Shown here in pieces: positions 1-8,241 of a stretch of 64,000 nt of DNA. The stretch's first letter is position 1; each line of letters starts with the position of its first letter. The stretch is from assembly GCF_004006315.1 (NCBI RefSeq), contig NZ_CP026530.1, forward strand, positions 78,501 to 142,500, given 5' to 3'. Position numbers and translations under genes: made by a program. Under the pieces are notes generated by a model that saw only the letters and a program-made list of their open reading frames with translations, was not told the origin of the DNA and did not search any database. Source of the stretch: Nautilia sp. PV-1 (lineage in GTDB: Bacteria; Campylobacterota; Campylobacteria; Campylobacterales; Nautiliaceae).

Positions 1-1
1 T

Positions 2-223
2 TTTCCGCTTTTTTTATCTCAGAACCATTCCGTTGTTTTGCAGTTTTTTATAATGACGTTTACTTTTATGGCTATATCTTTTATTTCTCTTATGAGTTAT
101 GGTCTTATTTCTAAACATGCAAAAGCCTGGTTTTTCGATGATAAAAGTTTGGAGCTGTTTTATAAAATATCCGGGGCGATATTTGTTTTAATGGGAATCG
201 GTATGCTGTTTATAAAAAAATAA
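2..223 (+). CDS. LysE/RhtB-family amino acid exporter, C-terminal part (5' end outside the window)
   Basis: The reading frame is open from the first bases of the window and ends at TAA; about 73 C-terminal residues are visible. They form two hydrophobic helices ending in a Lys-Lys tail. A short hydrophilic stretch (SKHAKAWFFDDKSLELFYK) lies between them, which is typical of the end of LysE/RhtB-type exporters. An internal TTG at 38 could be read as a start, but the frame continues upstream of it, so this is a truncated gene. The next gene belongs to the same family and begins 15 bases downstream, so the two look like a tandem pair. The substrate cannot be told from the sequence. Confidence 0.7.
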   Translation, partial: FPLFLSQNHSVVLQFFIMTFTFMAISFISLMSYGLISKHAKAWFFDDKSLELFYKISGAIFVLMGIGMLFIKK

Positions 224-238
224 TTCGGAAGGTAAGAT

Positions 239-829
239 ATGTTTTGGTTTATTCCTCTTGTAATATTTTTATCAGCAGCTATTTTTTCTCCGGGACCTAA
301 TAATGTTATAGCAATGAGTGTAGGGTTTAATTACGGTTTTAAAAAGGTGATTCCTCATCTTTTAGCGGTCGTCGTAGGATTTTCAATTATGCTTTTTGTT
401 GTCGGTATAGGTATAAAAGAGATTATTTTAAAATATCATAACGCGTTTGAAATAATGAAATATCTTTGCAGCTTATATCTTTTGTATTTAGCTTATAAAA
501 TAGCTACCTCTAAAGCTGAATTTAATTCAACAGAGGTTAACCCAATTACTTTTAAAGAATCCCTGATGTTTCAAGTAATTAATCCTAAATCATGGATAGC
601 GGCATTATCAGTTATTACTATTTATCTGCCTAAAGAAAACTTTATGACTGCATTATTTGTTACGATATTAATTTCCGATGTTTTAATAATAATGGCAATT
701 TCTGCATGGGCTGTACTTGGTAAAAGTTTTAATAAATTATTCAATAATGAAAAAACTGCAAGGATTTTCAATTATTCTATGGCGATGCTTCTTGTGATTT
801 CAGTATTGATGATATTGTTTGCTGAGTAG
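239..829 (+). CDS. LysE/RhtB-family translocator
   Basis: This 196-residue inner-membrane protein has the family hallmark SPGPNN at about residues 17-22, right after the first transmembrane helix. A second conserved region, FQVINPKSWIAAL, lies mid-protein, and about six hydrophobic segments are visible. Members export amino acids or small related metabolites using the proton gradient. The ATG is preceded by GGAAGGT, and the gene follows a truncated homologue with only 15 bases between, so they are probably co-transcribed. The family assignment is firm; the substrate (lysine, homoserine, threonine, leucine or other) is not predictable. Confidence 0.85.
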   Translation: MFWFIPLVIFLSAAIFSPGPNNVIAMSVGFNYGFKKVIPHLLAVVVGFSIMLFVVGIGIKEIILKYHNAFEIMKYLCSLYLLYLAYKIATSKAEFNSTEVNPITFKESLMFQVINPKSWIAALSVITIYLPKENFMTALFVTILISDVLIIMAISAWAVLGKSFNKLFNNEKTARIFNYSMAMLLVISVLMILFAE

Positions 830-922
830 GATTATTGTAAAATAATGTATTAAAAAATTTTAATAAGAAAAAAAAGTATAAAATATTAATAATTGTGACA
901 GACACTTTTATTGTTTAAAAAG

Positions 923-1012
923 TGGCGGAGAGGGCGGGATTCGAACCCGCGGAGGCCTTGCGACCTCAACGGCTTTCAAGGCCGCCGGTTTCAACCACTC
1001 ACCCACCTCTCC
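923..1012 (-). tRNA. tRNA-Ser (anticodon TGA)
   Basis: Read on the minus strand, this is a 90-base class II tRNA. The acceptor stem GGAGAGG pairs with CCTCTCC, followed by discriminator G and an encoded CCA. The anticodon loop CTTGAAA gives TGA, there is a long variable arm as expected for serine, and the T loop is GGTTCGAATCC. It is the last tRNA of a four-gene minus-strand run. No strong hairpin terminator follows; only a T-rich stretch (TTTATACTTTTTTTTC) lies about 35 bases beyond it. Confidence 0.97.
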
Positions 1013-1045
1013 ATTAAAAACTTAAATTTAAGTTTTACAAGTGGA

Positions 1046-1133
1046 TGGTGCCCGGGGCCGGACTCGAACCGGCACGGGAAAAGCTCCCGAGGGATTTTAA
1101 GTCCCTTGCGTCTACCAATTCCGCCACCCGGGC
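1046..1133 (-). tRNA. tRNA-Leu (anticodon TAA)
   Basis: This 88-base class II tRNA on the minus strand has acceptor stem GCCCGGG/CCCGGGC, discriminator A and an encoded CCA. The anticodon stem-loop GGGA-CTTAAAA-TCCC gives anticodon TAA, and a long variable arm is present. It is separated from the flanking tRNAs by 33-46 bases, consistent with processing from one transcript. Confidence 0.97.
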
Positions 1134-1179
1134 ATTGTGAAGTGAAAGTTTATCTAAAATTGCTTAAACTTCCCTTAAA

Positions 1180-1254
1180 TGGAGGCGCCACCCGGATTCG
1201 AACCGGGGATCAGGGCTTTGCAGGCCCCTGCCTTAGCCACTTGGCTATGGCGCC
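1180..1254 (-). tRNA. tRNA-Cys (anticodon GCA)
   Basis: This 75-base tRNA on the minus strand has acceptor stem GGCGCCA/TGGCGCC, discriminator T (U in RNA, as expected for tRNA-Cys) and an encoded CCA. The anticodon loop CTGCAAA gives GCA. The Gly-Cys-Leu order seen here is common in Campylobacterota. Confidence 0.97.
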
Positions 1255-1279
1255 AGATAAATCCAAAGCTTTGAATTTA

Positions 1280-1356
1280 TGGAGCGGGCTACGGGATTCG
1301 AACCCGCGACCTCCACCTTGGCAAGGTGGCGCTCTAGCCAGCTGAGCTAAGCCCGC
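1280..1356 (-). tRNA. tRNA-Gly (anticodon GCC)
   Basis: This 77-base tRNA on the minus strand has acceptor stem GCGGGCT/AGCCCGC, discriminator T (U) and an encoded CCA. The anticodon stem-loop CCACC-TTGCCAA-GGTGG gives anticodon GCC. It is the first gene of the tRNA operon, starting about 15 bases downstream of a clear -10 box. Confidence 0.97.
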
Positions 1357-1370
1357 ATATCAGGACTAGA

Positions 1371-1399
1371 ATTATATAAAAAAACTAACTAAAATGCAA
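1371..1399 (-). promoter_or_regulatory. Promoter of the tRNA operon
   Basis: On the minus strand the sequence reads TTGCAT, 17 bases, TATAAT. The TATAAT (1376-1371) is a perfect -10 box; the -35 is only partial. Transcription would start about 7 bases before tRNA-Gly. Confidence 0.7.
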
Positions 1400-1434
1400 T
1401 ACTTAAGATAAAAGGAAAAGAAAAAAAGTATAAA

Positions 1435-3012
1435 TTATATTTTTGGACCTGCTTTTTCGAACTCTTTTCCTTCAGGTACGTCTTCGTATCTTTTGAAGTT
1501 TTCTACAAACATACTTGCAAGTTTTTTAAGCTGAGCATCGTATTCGTCTTTATTTTCCCATGTATTTCTCGGATTTAATACTTTTGTATTTACACCCGGC
1601 AGTTCTTTTGGAATTTGCAGATCAAATACCGGAAGCACTTCAAATTCCGCATCATTTATGCTTCCGTCAAGAATCGCATTAATACACGCTCTTGTGTCTT
1701 TAATGCTCATTCTGTGGCCAATTCCGTAAGGACCTCCTGTCCACCCGGTATTTACAAGATAAACGTTAACTTCGTGTTTGTCTATTTTTTCTCCCAGAAG
1801 TTTTGCATAAGCAGTAGGGTGTAACGGTAAGAAAGGCTCGCCAAAACATGCGCTGAATGTTGCTACAGGCTCGGTAATACCTCTTTCAGTTCCTGCAACT
1901 TTTGCAGTATAACCGCTTAGAAAATAATACATTGCCTGTTCTTTTGTAAGTTTGCTTACAGGAGGTAAAACACCGAATGCGTCTGCACTTAAGAATATAA
2001 TATTTTTCGGGTGTCCTCCCTGTAAGGTGCATTCATGGTTTTCAATATGTTCTATAGGATATGATACTCTTGTATTTTCCGTTTTGCTTCCGTCTGTATA
2101 GTCTACTTCTCCGTTTTCGTTAATAACAACGTTTTCAAGCAATGCACCTTTTCTAATCGCACCGTAAATTTCAGGCTCGCTGTCTTTATCAAGGTTGATT
2201 ACTTTTGCGTAGCATCCGCCTTCAAAGTTAAATACGCCTTTATCGTCCCATCCGTGTTCGTCATCACCTATAAGTTTTCTTTTCGGATCTGTTGATAAAG
2301 TAGTTTTTCCTGTGCCGCTTAGTCCGAAGAAAAGAGCGACATCTCCTTTTTCACCAACGTTTGCAGAACAGTGCATTGAAAGTTTCCCTTCAAGCGGCAG
2401 CCAGTAATTCATCATAGTAAATATACCTTTTTTAAGTTCGCCACCATATAATGTTCCGCTCATTACGGCAAGATTTTCCTCTATATTAAAAGCAACGAAA
2501 ATATCGCTGTTAAGACCTTCTTCTTTCCATTCAGGATATCTGGCTTTTCCGGCAACCAAGAAGGTGAAATCAGGTTTAAAGTTTGCTTTTTCCTCTTCAG
2601 AAGGCAATATAAACATATTCATAACAAAATGTGCCTGCCATGCTATAGGTGTTACGAATCTGATGCCTCTTCTGCTTTCTTTGCTTGCTCCTACGAAAAC
2701 GTCAACAACATATAATTCGTCTTTTTTTGAAAGTTCATCTTTTGTGAATGCTTCTAATTTTTTAAATGTATCTAGAGAGATCGGCTGATTTATGCTTCCC
2801 CACGCTATATATTGATCACTTGGAGCCTGTTTTACAAAATATTTATCTTTTGGGCTTCTTCCTGTAAATTCTCCAGTATCAACAGCTGTAGCACCGCTTG
2901 CGGTTAACTCTACTTCACCTTTTTTAAGTGTGTCTTCAATAATTTTTTCATAGCTTGGATTGTGTATTATTTTATTTGCTTTAATACCAATCTTATCTAA
3001 TTCGGTTATCAT
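1435..3012 (-). CDS. pckA: Phosphoenolpyruvate carboxykinase (ATP)
   Basis: This 525-residue cytosolic enzyme interconverts oxaloacetate plus ATP with phosphoenolpyruvate plus CO2, the first committed step of gluconeogenesis. The ATP-type family is recognised by the N-terminal [12 protein letters not shown] region, the P-loop [11 protein letters not shown] and the following IGDDEHGW metal/kinase motif, and by a length close to the usual 525-540 residues. The ATG is preceded by AGGAG, and a TATAAT lies about 35 bases upstream. It is a single-gene unit on the minus strand. In an autotroph it would link C4 acids of a reductive TCA cycle to sugar synthesis (inference). Confidence 0.97.
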   Translation of the reverse strand: MITELDKIGIKANKIIHNPSYEKIIEDTLKKGEVELTASGATAVDTGEFTGRSPKDKYFVKQAPSDQYIAWGSINQPISLDTFKKLEAFTKDELSKKDELYVVDVFVGASKESRRGIRFVTPIAWQAHFVMNMFILPSEEEKANFKPDFTFLVAGKARYPEWKEEGLNSDIFVAFNIEENLAVMSGTLYGGELKKGIFTMMNYWLPLEGKLSMHCSANVGEKGDVALFFGLSGTGKTTLSTDPKRKLIGDDEHGWDDKGVFNFEGGCYAKVINLDKDSEPEIYGAIRKGALLENVVINENGEVDYTDGSKTENTRVSYPIEHIENHECTLQGGHPKNIIFLSADAFGVLPPVSKLTKEQAMYYFLSGYTAKVAGTERGITEPVATFSACFGEPFLPLHPTAYAKLLGEKIDKHEVNVYLVNTGWTGGPYGIGHRMSIKDTRACINAILDGSINDAEFEVLPVFDLQIPKELPGVNTKVLNPRNTWENKDEYDAQLKKLASMFVENFKRYEDVPEGKEFEKAGPKI

Positions 3013-3048
3013 AAAATTCTCCTAATAAGTGTGGTTGTATGGATTAAA

Positions 3049-3054
3049 ATTATA
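3049..3054 (-). promoter_or_regulatory. -10 box of pckA
   Basis: TATAAT on the minus strand, in the context TTGTTATAATTTT, about 37 bases upstream of the pckA ATG. It predicts a leader of about 30 bases. No clear -35 is seen. Confidence 0.6.
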
Positions 3055-3139
3055 ACAAAAAAATGTTAACACAAATAGTTGAAAGTGAAATTAAATATAT
3101 GAAGATTTGCAGAAAAAAATGAAAGAAAAAGAGGGAAGA

Positions 3140-3352
3140 TTAAAGATCTTTTTCAACCCCGCTTTTTTTAAGTGTAAATTCAACGAATTTGTAGCATATT
3201 ACTATTAAAATAGGCCACATAAAAAATAGAATTAATCCCCATGTGGTATTAATATGCTGTGCTTCCGGATTAATTCCGTTTGGTAAAAGCTGTTCAGAAG
3301 CGAAAAGAAAGCTTCCGAAAAACAGTGTTATTAATGCTAAAAATTTTCTCAT
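3140..3352 (-). CDS. Small membrane protein following cydB; candidate bd-oxidase accessory subunit
   Basis: This is a 70-residue protein of unknown family. Residues 4-20 form a signal-like or first membrane helix (FLALITLFFGSFLFA). A periplasmic-looking stretch with several Asn residues follows, then a second helix (WGLILFFMWPILIVICYKF) and a charged C-terminus. I start it at the ATG at 3352 because AAGGAG sits 5 bases upstream; the in-frame GTG two codons earlier overlaps that site. It begins only 9 bases after cydB, so it is the last gene of the cytochrome bd operon. Position and topology recall the small bd-oxidase subunits CydX, CydS and CydZ, but it is longer and I see no sequence match. 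The function is inferred from context only. Confidence 0.7.
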   Translation of the reverse strand: MRKFLALITLFFGSFLFASEQLLPNGINPEAQHINTTWGLILFFMWPILIVICYKFVEFTLKKSGVEKDL

Positions 3353-3361
3353 AGCCACTCC

Positions 3362-4558
3362 TTAATATGCATGGTCATCAGTTAAGATTTCTTCTTTTGT
3401 AATAGGACCAGCTTTTTTCATTTGATACCAAACGTAAATAATGTATCCTAAAACAAAAGGAACAGCAACACTAACCCATGCCATAACCATTAGTGTATAT
3501 TTAGAACCAGATGCGTTTTGAATAGTTAAACTGCTTTGTAAGTCAGCATAGCTTGGATAAAACGCTGTACCGTTAAGACCGGCTAATGTAAATACGATAA
3601 TTCCGATTAATACTGTACCTAAACCTGCAGCCCAGATACCTTTTTTAGAACTACCGAATCCGCTTTGGAATACACCAAGAACAAATAAAACAACACCTAC
3701 TAGGAATACGATTAACTGAATAGCACCGAATGCTAATAGGTTTTGTAAATATTTACCTGCAACTAATGAAACAGTACCTTTTGGATCATGAATATTGTAT
3801 GCATAACCTTTCATGGTAATTAAACCGTAAAGAACAATTACTAAAGCTACAAGTAAAACGATGAAACATCTTTTTACTACCGCTCTTAGTCTTGCGATTA
3901 CATCTGCAAAATCATTATCGTCAAGGTCGTTAATTAGCCATAACGCTCCTAAAATTCTAGCTACTGCAAAAACTAATACACCCATTGCAAGGTTAAACCA
4001 TGCACCGTGTCTGAAGTCGATAGCAGCTTCAAGACCTCTTAGGTTGAATCCGTTTGCAGCAGTTCCCCATTCTAAAACTCTTGTAGCAGGATCGTAAGTA
4101 AAGTTTGAACCTGTAAAGAATGTACCAACAGCTGCACCGATTAAAACGATACCAACTAAACCGTTGAAATATAGGAAAAATTTATATGCGCCTTTACCGA
4201 TAAGGTTGTTGCTTCTGTTCATATATTCATATGATACCGCCTGAAGTACGAATGCGAAAAGAATTAACATCCATACCCAGTAAGCACCACCGAATGATAC
4301 TGAGTAAAATAGTGGGAATGCCGCGTATAACGCACCACCGAACATAACTAATGTTGTAAATGTAAGTTCCCATTTTCTACCAAGTGAATTTAAGATACCT
4401 CTCTCTTCCACTTCAGTTTTAGCTACGTGAAATAGTGTTTGTCCACCTTGAACAAATGTCATAAATAAGAATAGTCCTCCAAGAACCGCAACGATTATCC
4501 ACCAGTAAAACTGTAGATAAAAATGCGTTGCGTCCACTGTAATTGGTGCCCAAGTCAT
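3362..4558 (-). CDS. cydB: Cytochrome bd quinol oxidase subunit II
   Basis: This 398-residue polytopic inner-membrane protein pairs with CydA in the bd-type quinol oxidase, which reduces O2 to water at high affinity. CydB features seen: FYWWIIVAVLGGLFLFMTFVQGG at the N-terminus, a GRKWELTFTTLVMFGGALYAAFPLFY region and about eight or nine hydrophobic helices, with length slightly above the E. coli protein. Its ATG overlaps the cydA stop by one base (TAATG), so translation is coupled. It probably supports O2 scavenging or microaerobic respiration with menaquinol. Confidence 0.96.
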   Translation of the reverse strand: MTWAPITVDATHFYLQFYWWIIVAVLGGLFLFMTFVQGGQTLFHVAKTEVEERGILNSLGRKWELTFTTLVMFGGALYAAFPLFYSVSFGGAYWVWMLILFAFVLQAVSYEYMNRSNNLIGKGAYKFFLYFNGLVGIVLIGAAVGTFFTGSNFTYDPATRVLEWGTAANGFNLRGLEAAIDFRHGAWFNLAMGVLVFAVARILGALWLINDLDDNDFADVIARLRAVVKRCFIVLLVALVIVLYGLITMKGYAYNIHDPKGTVSLVAGKYLQNLLAFGAIQLIVFLVGVVLFVLGVFQSGFGSSKKGIWAAGLGTVLIGIIVFTLAGLNGTAFYPSYADLQSSLTIQNASGSKYTLMVMAWVSVAVPFVLGYIIYVWYQMKKAGPITKEEILTDDHAY

Positions 4559-6132
4559 TAGTGCGCTCCTTTTGGTCCGTTTTTAACGACCGTAAATAGG
4601 ATTTTAAGCTCTGCAATACCAAGGATTACGAATGCTGTTAAGAACATAAAGAATGTTGCTTGCACATTTGTTAAGGCGATTGGTGTAACAGATTCGCTTG
4701 TCGGTAAAATACCGAATACTGTCCAAGGCTGTCTTCCGATTTCTGCAGTCATCCATCCGAAACTTGTACCGATCCATGGTAACGGAACTGAAAGTACCGC
4801 AAGTTTTTGAACAAGTGTATTGTTTTCGAAAGTACCTTTTATGATTGCAACGTAAGCTAAAATGAATAGTAAAATGAACCAGAATCCAAGTGCAACCATG
4901 ATATGGAATGAATAGAATACTGGTGCTACAGGCGGATACAGTTTAGTAGGGTCAGTTAAATATCCGTATCCCATTAAGTCTGCTCTTGTAACAGTTACAC
5001 CGTCAACTGTCGCAACTGGTGCATAGAATTTAGCTTTTGCAGCTTCCATTCCGGCTTTGTCTCCTCTTGCTTTAGCAATATGGTATGCTTTAAGTGCTTC
5101 AATTGCGATAGCACCTTCTTCATGTAATTTTTCAAACGGCCAGATTCCGTATTTAGGATTTCCGTTTACTAAATCTTTTAAACCTGGCACAAATGCATTG
5201 ATATTTCTTTTCCCAAGAAGTGACAACATTCCAGGAAGTTCGATTTTAAATGCAAATGCCTGATCATTGCTAGCAGTAGTTCTAGGATCTACTGTTTTAG
5301 GAATACCGATCGCTACTATTGGTGCACCTTTTTCACCTACGATCAGACCTTCTGCCGAAGCAATTTTAGTAGGCTGTGTGTTCGCTACTTCATATGCGTG
5401 TTCGTCACCGATTACCGCTGTAAAGATTGATGCGATTAAACCGAATGCTGCTGCAACTGTTGCAGATTTTTTTGCAAATTCTTTATGTTTGCCTCTAAGC
5501 AGATATAAAGATGAAATACCAAGAACGAATACAGCTGCCAATGTATATGCGCTGCTCACAACGTGTAAGAACTTAACCTGTGCAACAGGCTGAGTAATCA
5601 TTGCAAAAAAGTTTGTCATTTCAAGTCTAGCGTTGTCTATATTGTATCTGTAGAATTCGCTGCTTGGATGCTGCATAAATCCGTTTGCAATAAGAATCCA
5701 TAATGCAGAAAGATTTGAACCTATTGCAAGCAGCCAAGATGCAGTTAAGTGAACTCCTTTGCTAACTCTTTTCCATCCGAAGAATGCGATAGCCGCAAAT
5801 GTCGCTTCTAAGAAGAACGCAACAATGCCTTCAACCGCTAATGGTGCTCCGAATAAGTCACCAACAACCCATGAGTATGTAGACCAGTTTGTTCCAAACT
5901 CAAATTCGTGAATAATACCTGTAGATAAACCGATTGCAAAGTTAATACCGAAGATTAACTGCCAAAATTGCGTAATTTCTTTCCATTCAGCTTTTCCAGT
6001 TTTTACGTAAATCGTTTCAAAAAACGCTACTATAAACGACATACCGAGAGTAAACGGTACGAAGAAAAAGTGGAAAAGTGCCGTCATAGCAAACTGGGCT
6101 CTCGCCCATTCAAGCATGCTGTAATCTACCAT
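4558..6132 (-). CDS. cydA: Cytochrome bd quinol oxidase subunit I
   Basis: This 524-residue catalytic subunit of bd oxidase carries all three haems. Visible hallmarks are His21 in LFHFFF (equivalent to the haem-ligand His19 of E. coli), the EGIVAFFLEATF segment with conserved glutamates, KFLHVVSSAY with the likely haem b558 His, FHIMVALGFW with its Met partner, and GRQPWTVFGILPTSESVT. The length is close to E. coli CydA (522). The ATG has GGAGG upstream, lying in the last codons of the DUF4492 gene one base away. The operon is driven by a perfect consensus promoter at 6389-6417. Confidence 0.97.
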   Translation of the reverse strand: MVDYSMLEWARAQFAMTALFHFFFVPFTLGMSFIVAFFETIYVKTGKAEWKEITQFWQLIFGINFAIGLSTGIIHEFEFGTNWSTYSWVVGDLFGAPLAVEGIVAFFLEATFAAIAFFGWKRVSKGVHLTASWLLAIGSNLSALWILIANGFMQHPSSEFYRYNIDNARLEMTNFFAMITQPVAQVKFLHVVSSAYTLAAVFVLGISSLYLLRGKHKEFAKKSATVAAAFGLIASIFTAVIGDEHAYEVANTQPTKIASAEGLIVGEKGAPIVAIGIPKTVDPRTTASNDQAFAFKIELPGMLSLLGKRNINAFVPGLKDLVNGNPKYGIWPFEKLHEEGAIAIEALKAYHIAKARGDKAGMEAAKAKFYAPVATVDGVTVTRADLMGYGYLTDPTKLYPPVAPVFYSFHIMVALGFWFILLFILAYVAIIKGTFENNTLVQKLAVLSVPLPWIGTSFGWMTAEIGRQPWTVFGILPTSESVTPIALTNVQATFFMFLTAFVILGIAELKILFTVVKNGPKGAH

Positions 6133-6133
6133 G

Positions 6134-6364
6134 CTATTCCTCCTTTTTTTGTTTGTCGGCTGTGATTTTAGTCAATTGATTGATGTAAAGCGCTTTTTGA
6201 GCTTCTTTCCCTTTTACTTTAGAGTTTAAAGTAGGAAAGAAAAAAACTTTAAGCACTACAAAAATCACAACCAACTTAATAATGATTATCAGCCAAAGTC
6301 TTTGACCGATGCTTGACATGTTTTTAAAACCGTCAATGTAAAAAAACAGAATGCGTTTAATCAT
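6134..6364 (-). CDS. DUF4492 family small membrane protein, first gene of the cyd operon
   Basis: This 76-residue protein matches the DUF4492 pattern as I recall it: an FYIDGFKNM segment, then RLWLIIIIKLVVIFVVLKVFFFP, a single membrane helix followed by a charged, Lys-rich tail. An upstream in-frame start exists, but the ATG at 6364 has a strong GGAGGG 4 bases before it, and the longer version would run into the -10 box. The gene ends one base before cydA. DUF4492 genes sit beside cydAB in other Campylobacterota and Bacteroidota, so a role in assembly or stability of bd oxidase is likely but unproven. Confidence 0.85.
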   Translation of the reverse strand: MIKRILFFYIDGFKNMSSIGQRLWLIIIIKLVVIFVVLKVFFFPTLNSKVKGKEAQKALYINQLTKITADKQKKEE

Positions 6365-6388
6365 AAGCCCTCCTTCGAGGCTACGGAA

Positions 6389-6417
6389 ATTATATATCAA
6401 AAAAAAGGGGGTGTCAA
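6389..6417 (-). promoter_or_regulatory. Perfect consensus sigma-70 promoter of the cyd operon
   Basis: On the minus strand: TTGACA (6417-6412), a 17-base spacer, TATAAT (6394-6389). Both hexamers are perfect and the spacing is optimal. The start site would lie about 20 bases upstream of the DUF4492 ATG. Such a full -35 is uncommon in this phylum and implies strong expression. Confidence 0.85.
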
Positions 6418-6506
6418 TAAATTTTAATTTATATTTAATAGAAAAATAGTCTTTTTATACATATGAATATTCATTTAGTTTAATTAATGTAAAATTTTTG
6501 TCAGAC

Positions 6507-6523
6507 TGCCCTAAAAAAGGGCA
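6507..6523. terminator. Hairpin between the superoxide reductase gene and the cyd operon promoter
   Basis: TGCCCT-AAAAA-AGGGCA is a perfect 6-bp stem with a 5-base loop. It lies about 20 bases beyond the stop codon of the minus-strand superoxide reductase gene and so may end that transcript. The U-tract on that strand is weak and interrupted, so the terminator call is tentative. Confidence 0.45.
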
Positions 6524-6542
6524 TTTCGGAGAAAAGTATCTT

Positions 6543-6929
6543 TTATTCTGATATGGTAACTTCTTTAACTTCGCTTTCCCATAAACCGTGTTTAGTACAG
6601 TAAGCCATAGCAGTAAGTTTTAGTTTGTTTGAAGTAGGAACAATGTAGAAGTCAACTTCAACGTGGTCTTTTTGATTACCAAGTGTTCCAGGTGTAAATG
6701 TCGCCTGTCCCAACAGTGTTTCACCGTTCCATAATTGAACATATGCGATGTAATGATCAAAATCGTCCGGATGAGAGTATTCGTTTCCGACTTTAACTTT
6801 AACTTTAAATTTTTCACCTTTTTTAGCTGTGTCTTCACAGTGTACGAATGGTGAATGTCTGTCGATGTAGTCTTTTTTTGCTTCTCTGTCTATTTGAGAA
6901 ATGTCTTGATATCTGTTAATTTTTGGCAT
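6543..6929 (-). CDS. Superoxide reductase (neelaredoxin / SORL domain)
   Basis: This 128-residue cytosolic iron protein reduces superoxide to peroxide without making O2, typical of anaerobes. Candidate ligands of the Fe(His)4Cys site are visible: His25 (DRHSPF), His53 and His59 (YSHPDDFDHYIAY), Cys111 and His114 (YCTKHGLWE). There is no desulforedoxin-type Cys4 domain at the N-terminus, so this is the one-iron class. The usual Glu-Lys before the first His appears as Asp-Arg here. It is a single gene with AAGGAGG before the ATG and a good promoter, divergent from rnhA. Its electron donor is not encoded nearby. Confidence 0.9.
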   Translation of the reverse strand: MPKINRYQDISQIDREAKKDYIDRHSPFVHCEDTAKKGEKFKVKVKVGNEYSHPDDFDHYIAYVQLWNGETLLGQATFTPGTLGNQKDHVEVDFYIVPTSNKLKLTAMAYCTKHGLWESEVKEVTISE

Positions 6930-6959
6930 TTTTGCCTCCTTTTGTTAAAATTTTTAAGT

Positions 6960-6988
6960 ATTATAACAGAAAAAAATAAAAAAGACAA
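6960..6988 (-). promoter_or_regulatory. Promoter of the superoxide reductase gene
   Basis: On the minus strand: TTGTCT, 17 bases, TATAAT (6965-6960). The -10 box is perfect and the -35 matches four of six positions. The leader would be about 25 bases and ends in AAGGAGG. Confidence 0.65.
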
Positions 6989-7042
6989 ATTTTATCTTTT
7001 TACTTAAATACTCAATTAATAAAAAATATTAAAAAGGCGACA

Positions 7043-7465
7043 ATGAAAAGTATAGAAATTTTTACGGACGGAAGCTCCCTGGGGAATCCCGGACCCGGCG
7101 GATGGTGTGCTATTTTGAGATATAAAGGACATGAAAAAATTTTAAAAGGCGGAGAAGATCATACTACAAACAACAGAATGGAACTGACAGCTGTAATTGA
7201 AGCTCTCAAGGCATTAAAAGAGCCCTGTGAAATTAATCTTTATTCCGATTCCACTTATGTGCTTAAAGGGCTTAGCGAATGGCTTGAGGGATGGATAAAA
7301 AAAGATTTTAAAAACGTAAAAAACCCGGATTTGTGGAAAGAGTTTATAAATGTAAGCAAAAAGCATAAAATTAATGTGAACTGGGTGAAAGGGCATTCCG
7401 GACACAAGGAAAATGAAATTTGTGATAAAATTGCAAAAGAGGAAGCTGAAAAAAGGAAAAAATAA
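7043..7465 (+). CDS. rnhA: Ribonuclease HI
   Basis: This 140-residue enzyme degrades the RNA strand of RNA-DNA hybrids. The catalytic acidic residues are recognisable: Asp in [14 protein letters not shown] (residue 8), Glu in NRMELTA, Asp in YSDSTYV and a C-terminal Asp in ENEICDKIA. Length is normal for a bacterial type 1 enzyme without an N-terminal hybrid-binding domain. Its stop codon overlaps the next gene's start (TAATG). It begins a four-gene run, rnhA-HDOD-rnc-aroC; rnhA-rnc-aroC is a cluster I recall from Campylobacter, with the HDOD gene inserted here. Confidence 0.97.
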   Translation: MKSIEIFTDGSSLGNPGPGGWCAILRYKGHEKILKGGEDHTTNNRMELTAVIEALKALKEPCEINLYSDSTYVLKGLSEWLEGWIKKDFKNVKNPDLWKEFINVSKKHKINVNWVKGHSGHKENEICDKIAKEEAEKRKK

Positions 7466-8241
7466 TGCTTATTTCCCAGGAAGATATTAAAAAATACCTT
7501 TCACAGGTGCCGCCTATTCCAGAAAATGCAATGAAAGCGTTAAAATATTTAAAAGAAGGCGATTTGAAAAAAGCGGCACAGGAAGCCGAAAACGATCTTG
7601 TATTAAAAAAGCAGATTGAACATGTTGTTAATTCCGCATATTTTTCTCTGCCTAACAAAGTTGAAGATACTGTGCAGCTGTTTACAATGATAGGTATTGA
7701 AATGGCCAAAAGCCTAGTATACAGTTATATTGTTTCACTTTTAGAGCCAAAGGAATGGAAAATATTCAATATTAATTTTAAAGATTTTCAGGCTCAGTTT
7801 CTTGCTTCGTATGAAGAATATATGATTTTGGAATTTGGAAAAGAGACATATAAAAAATATCCGGAAATAGGAGCAATTATACCTGTGGCGGTGTGCGTAT
7901 GCGATATGCTGCTCGGAGACAAAAAAGATAAACTTGATTTAATATTGGAATCTTCCCCTCTGGAAATCGGAACTCTTCTTAAAAGAATGACTGGAGTAAC
8001 GCTTTTTGGTATTGCGGCTGAAATAGCGAAAATCTGGGAACTTGAAGAGGAAAAATGCGAAATAATCAAAAACAGCGAATGTATTAAATGTGAAAATCCG
8101 ATCAGCGCTCTTACGCATTTTCTGTTTTTTTACATGGCCAGTAAGCCTCAGTTTATGGATTTAAACTCTTTAATAGAATTTAATCCTAAATGTATGGATT
8201 TAATACCTAAAACAACACAAAGGATAATGAATGCAGATTAA
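7465..8241 (+). CDS. HDOD domain protein
   Basis: This 258-residue soluble protein is mostly helical. The N-terminal part ([18 protein letters not shown], then [42 protein letters not shown]) matches the HDOD module: a proline-rich start, a lone NSAYF-type motif and the I.iG...v segment. HDOD proteins are non-enzymatic relatives of HD phosphohydrolases, found in signalling and stress responses. No effector domain is attached. It overlaps rnhA by one base and rnc by 11 bases, so it is translationally coupled to two ribonuclease genes. Its specific role is unknown. Confidence 0.8.
   Translation: MLISQEDIKKYLSQVPPIPENAMKALKYLKEGDLKKAAQEAENDLVLKKQIEHVVNSAYFSLPNKVEDTVQLFTMIGIEMAKSLVYSYIVSLLEPKEWKIFNINFKDFQAQFLASYEEYMILEFGKETYKKYPEIGAIIPVAVCVCDMLLGDKKDKLDLILESSPLEIGTLLKRMTGVTLFGIAAEIAKIWELEEEKCEIIKNSECIKCENPISALTHFLFFYMASKPQFMDLNSLIEFNPKCMDLIPKTTQRIMNAD

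Noticed and set aside
911..1345. 144-codon plus-strand frame across the tRNA cluster
   Set aside because: It is the antisense of four tRNAs; its repeated Arg/Asp/Ser/Asn-Pro segments are the reverse of T-loop sequences.
5267..5593. 108-codon plus-strand frame inside cydA
   Set aside because: Antisense of conserved coding sequence; Ala/Thr-rich composition is a by-product of the opposite codons.
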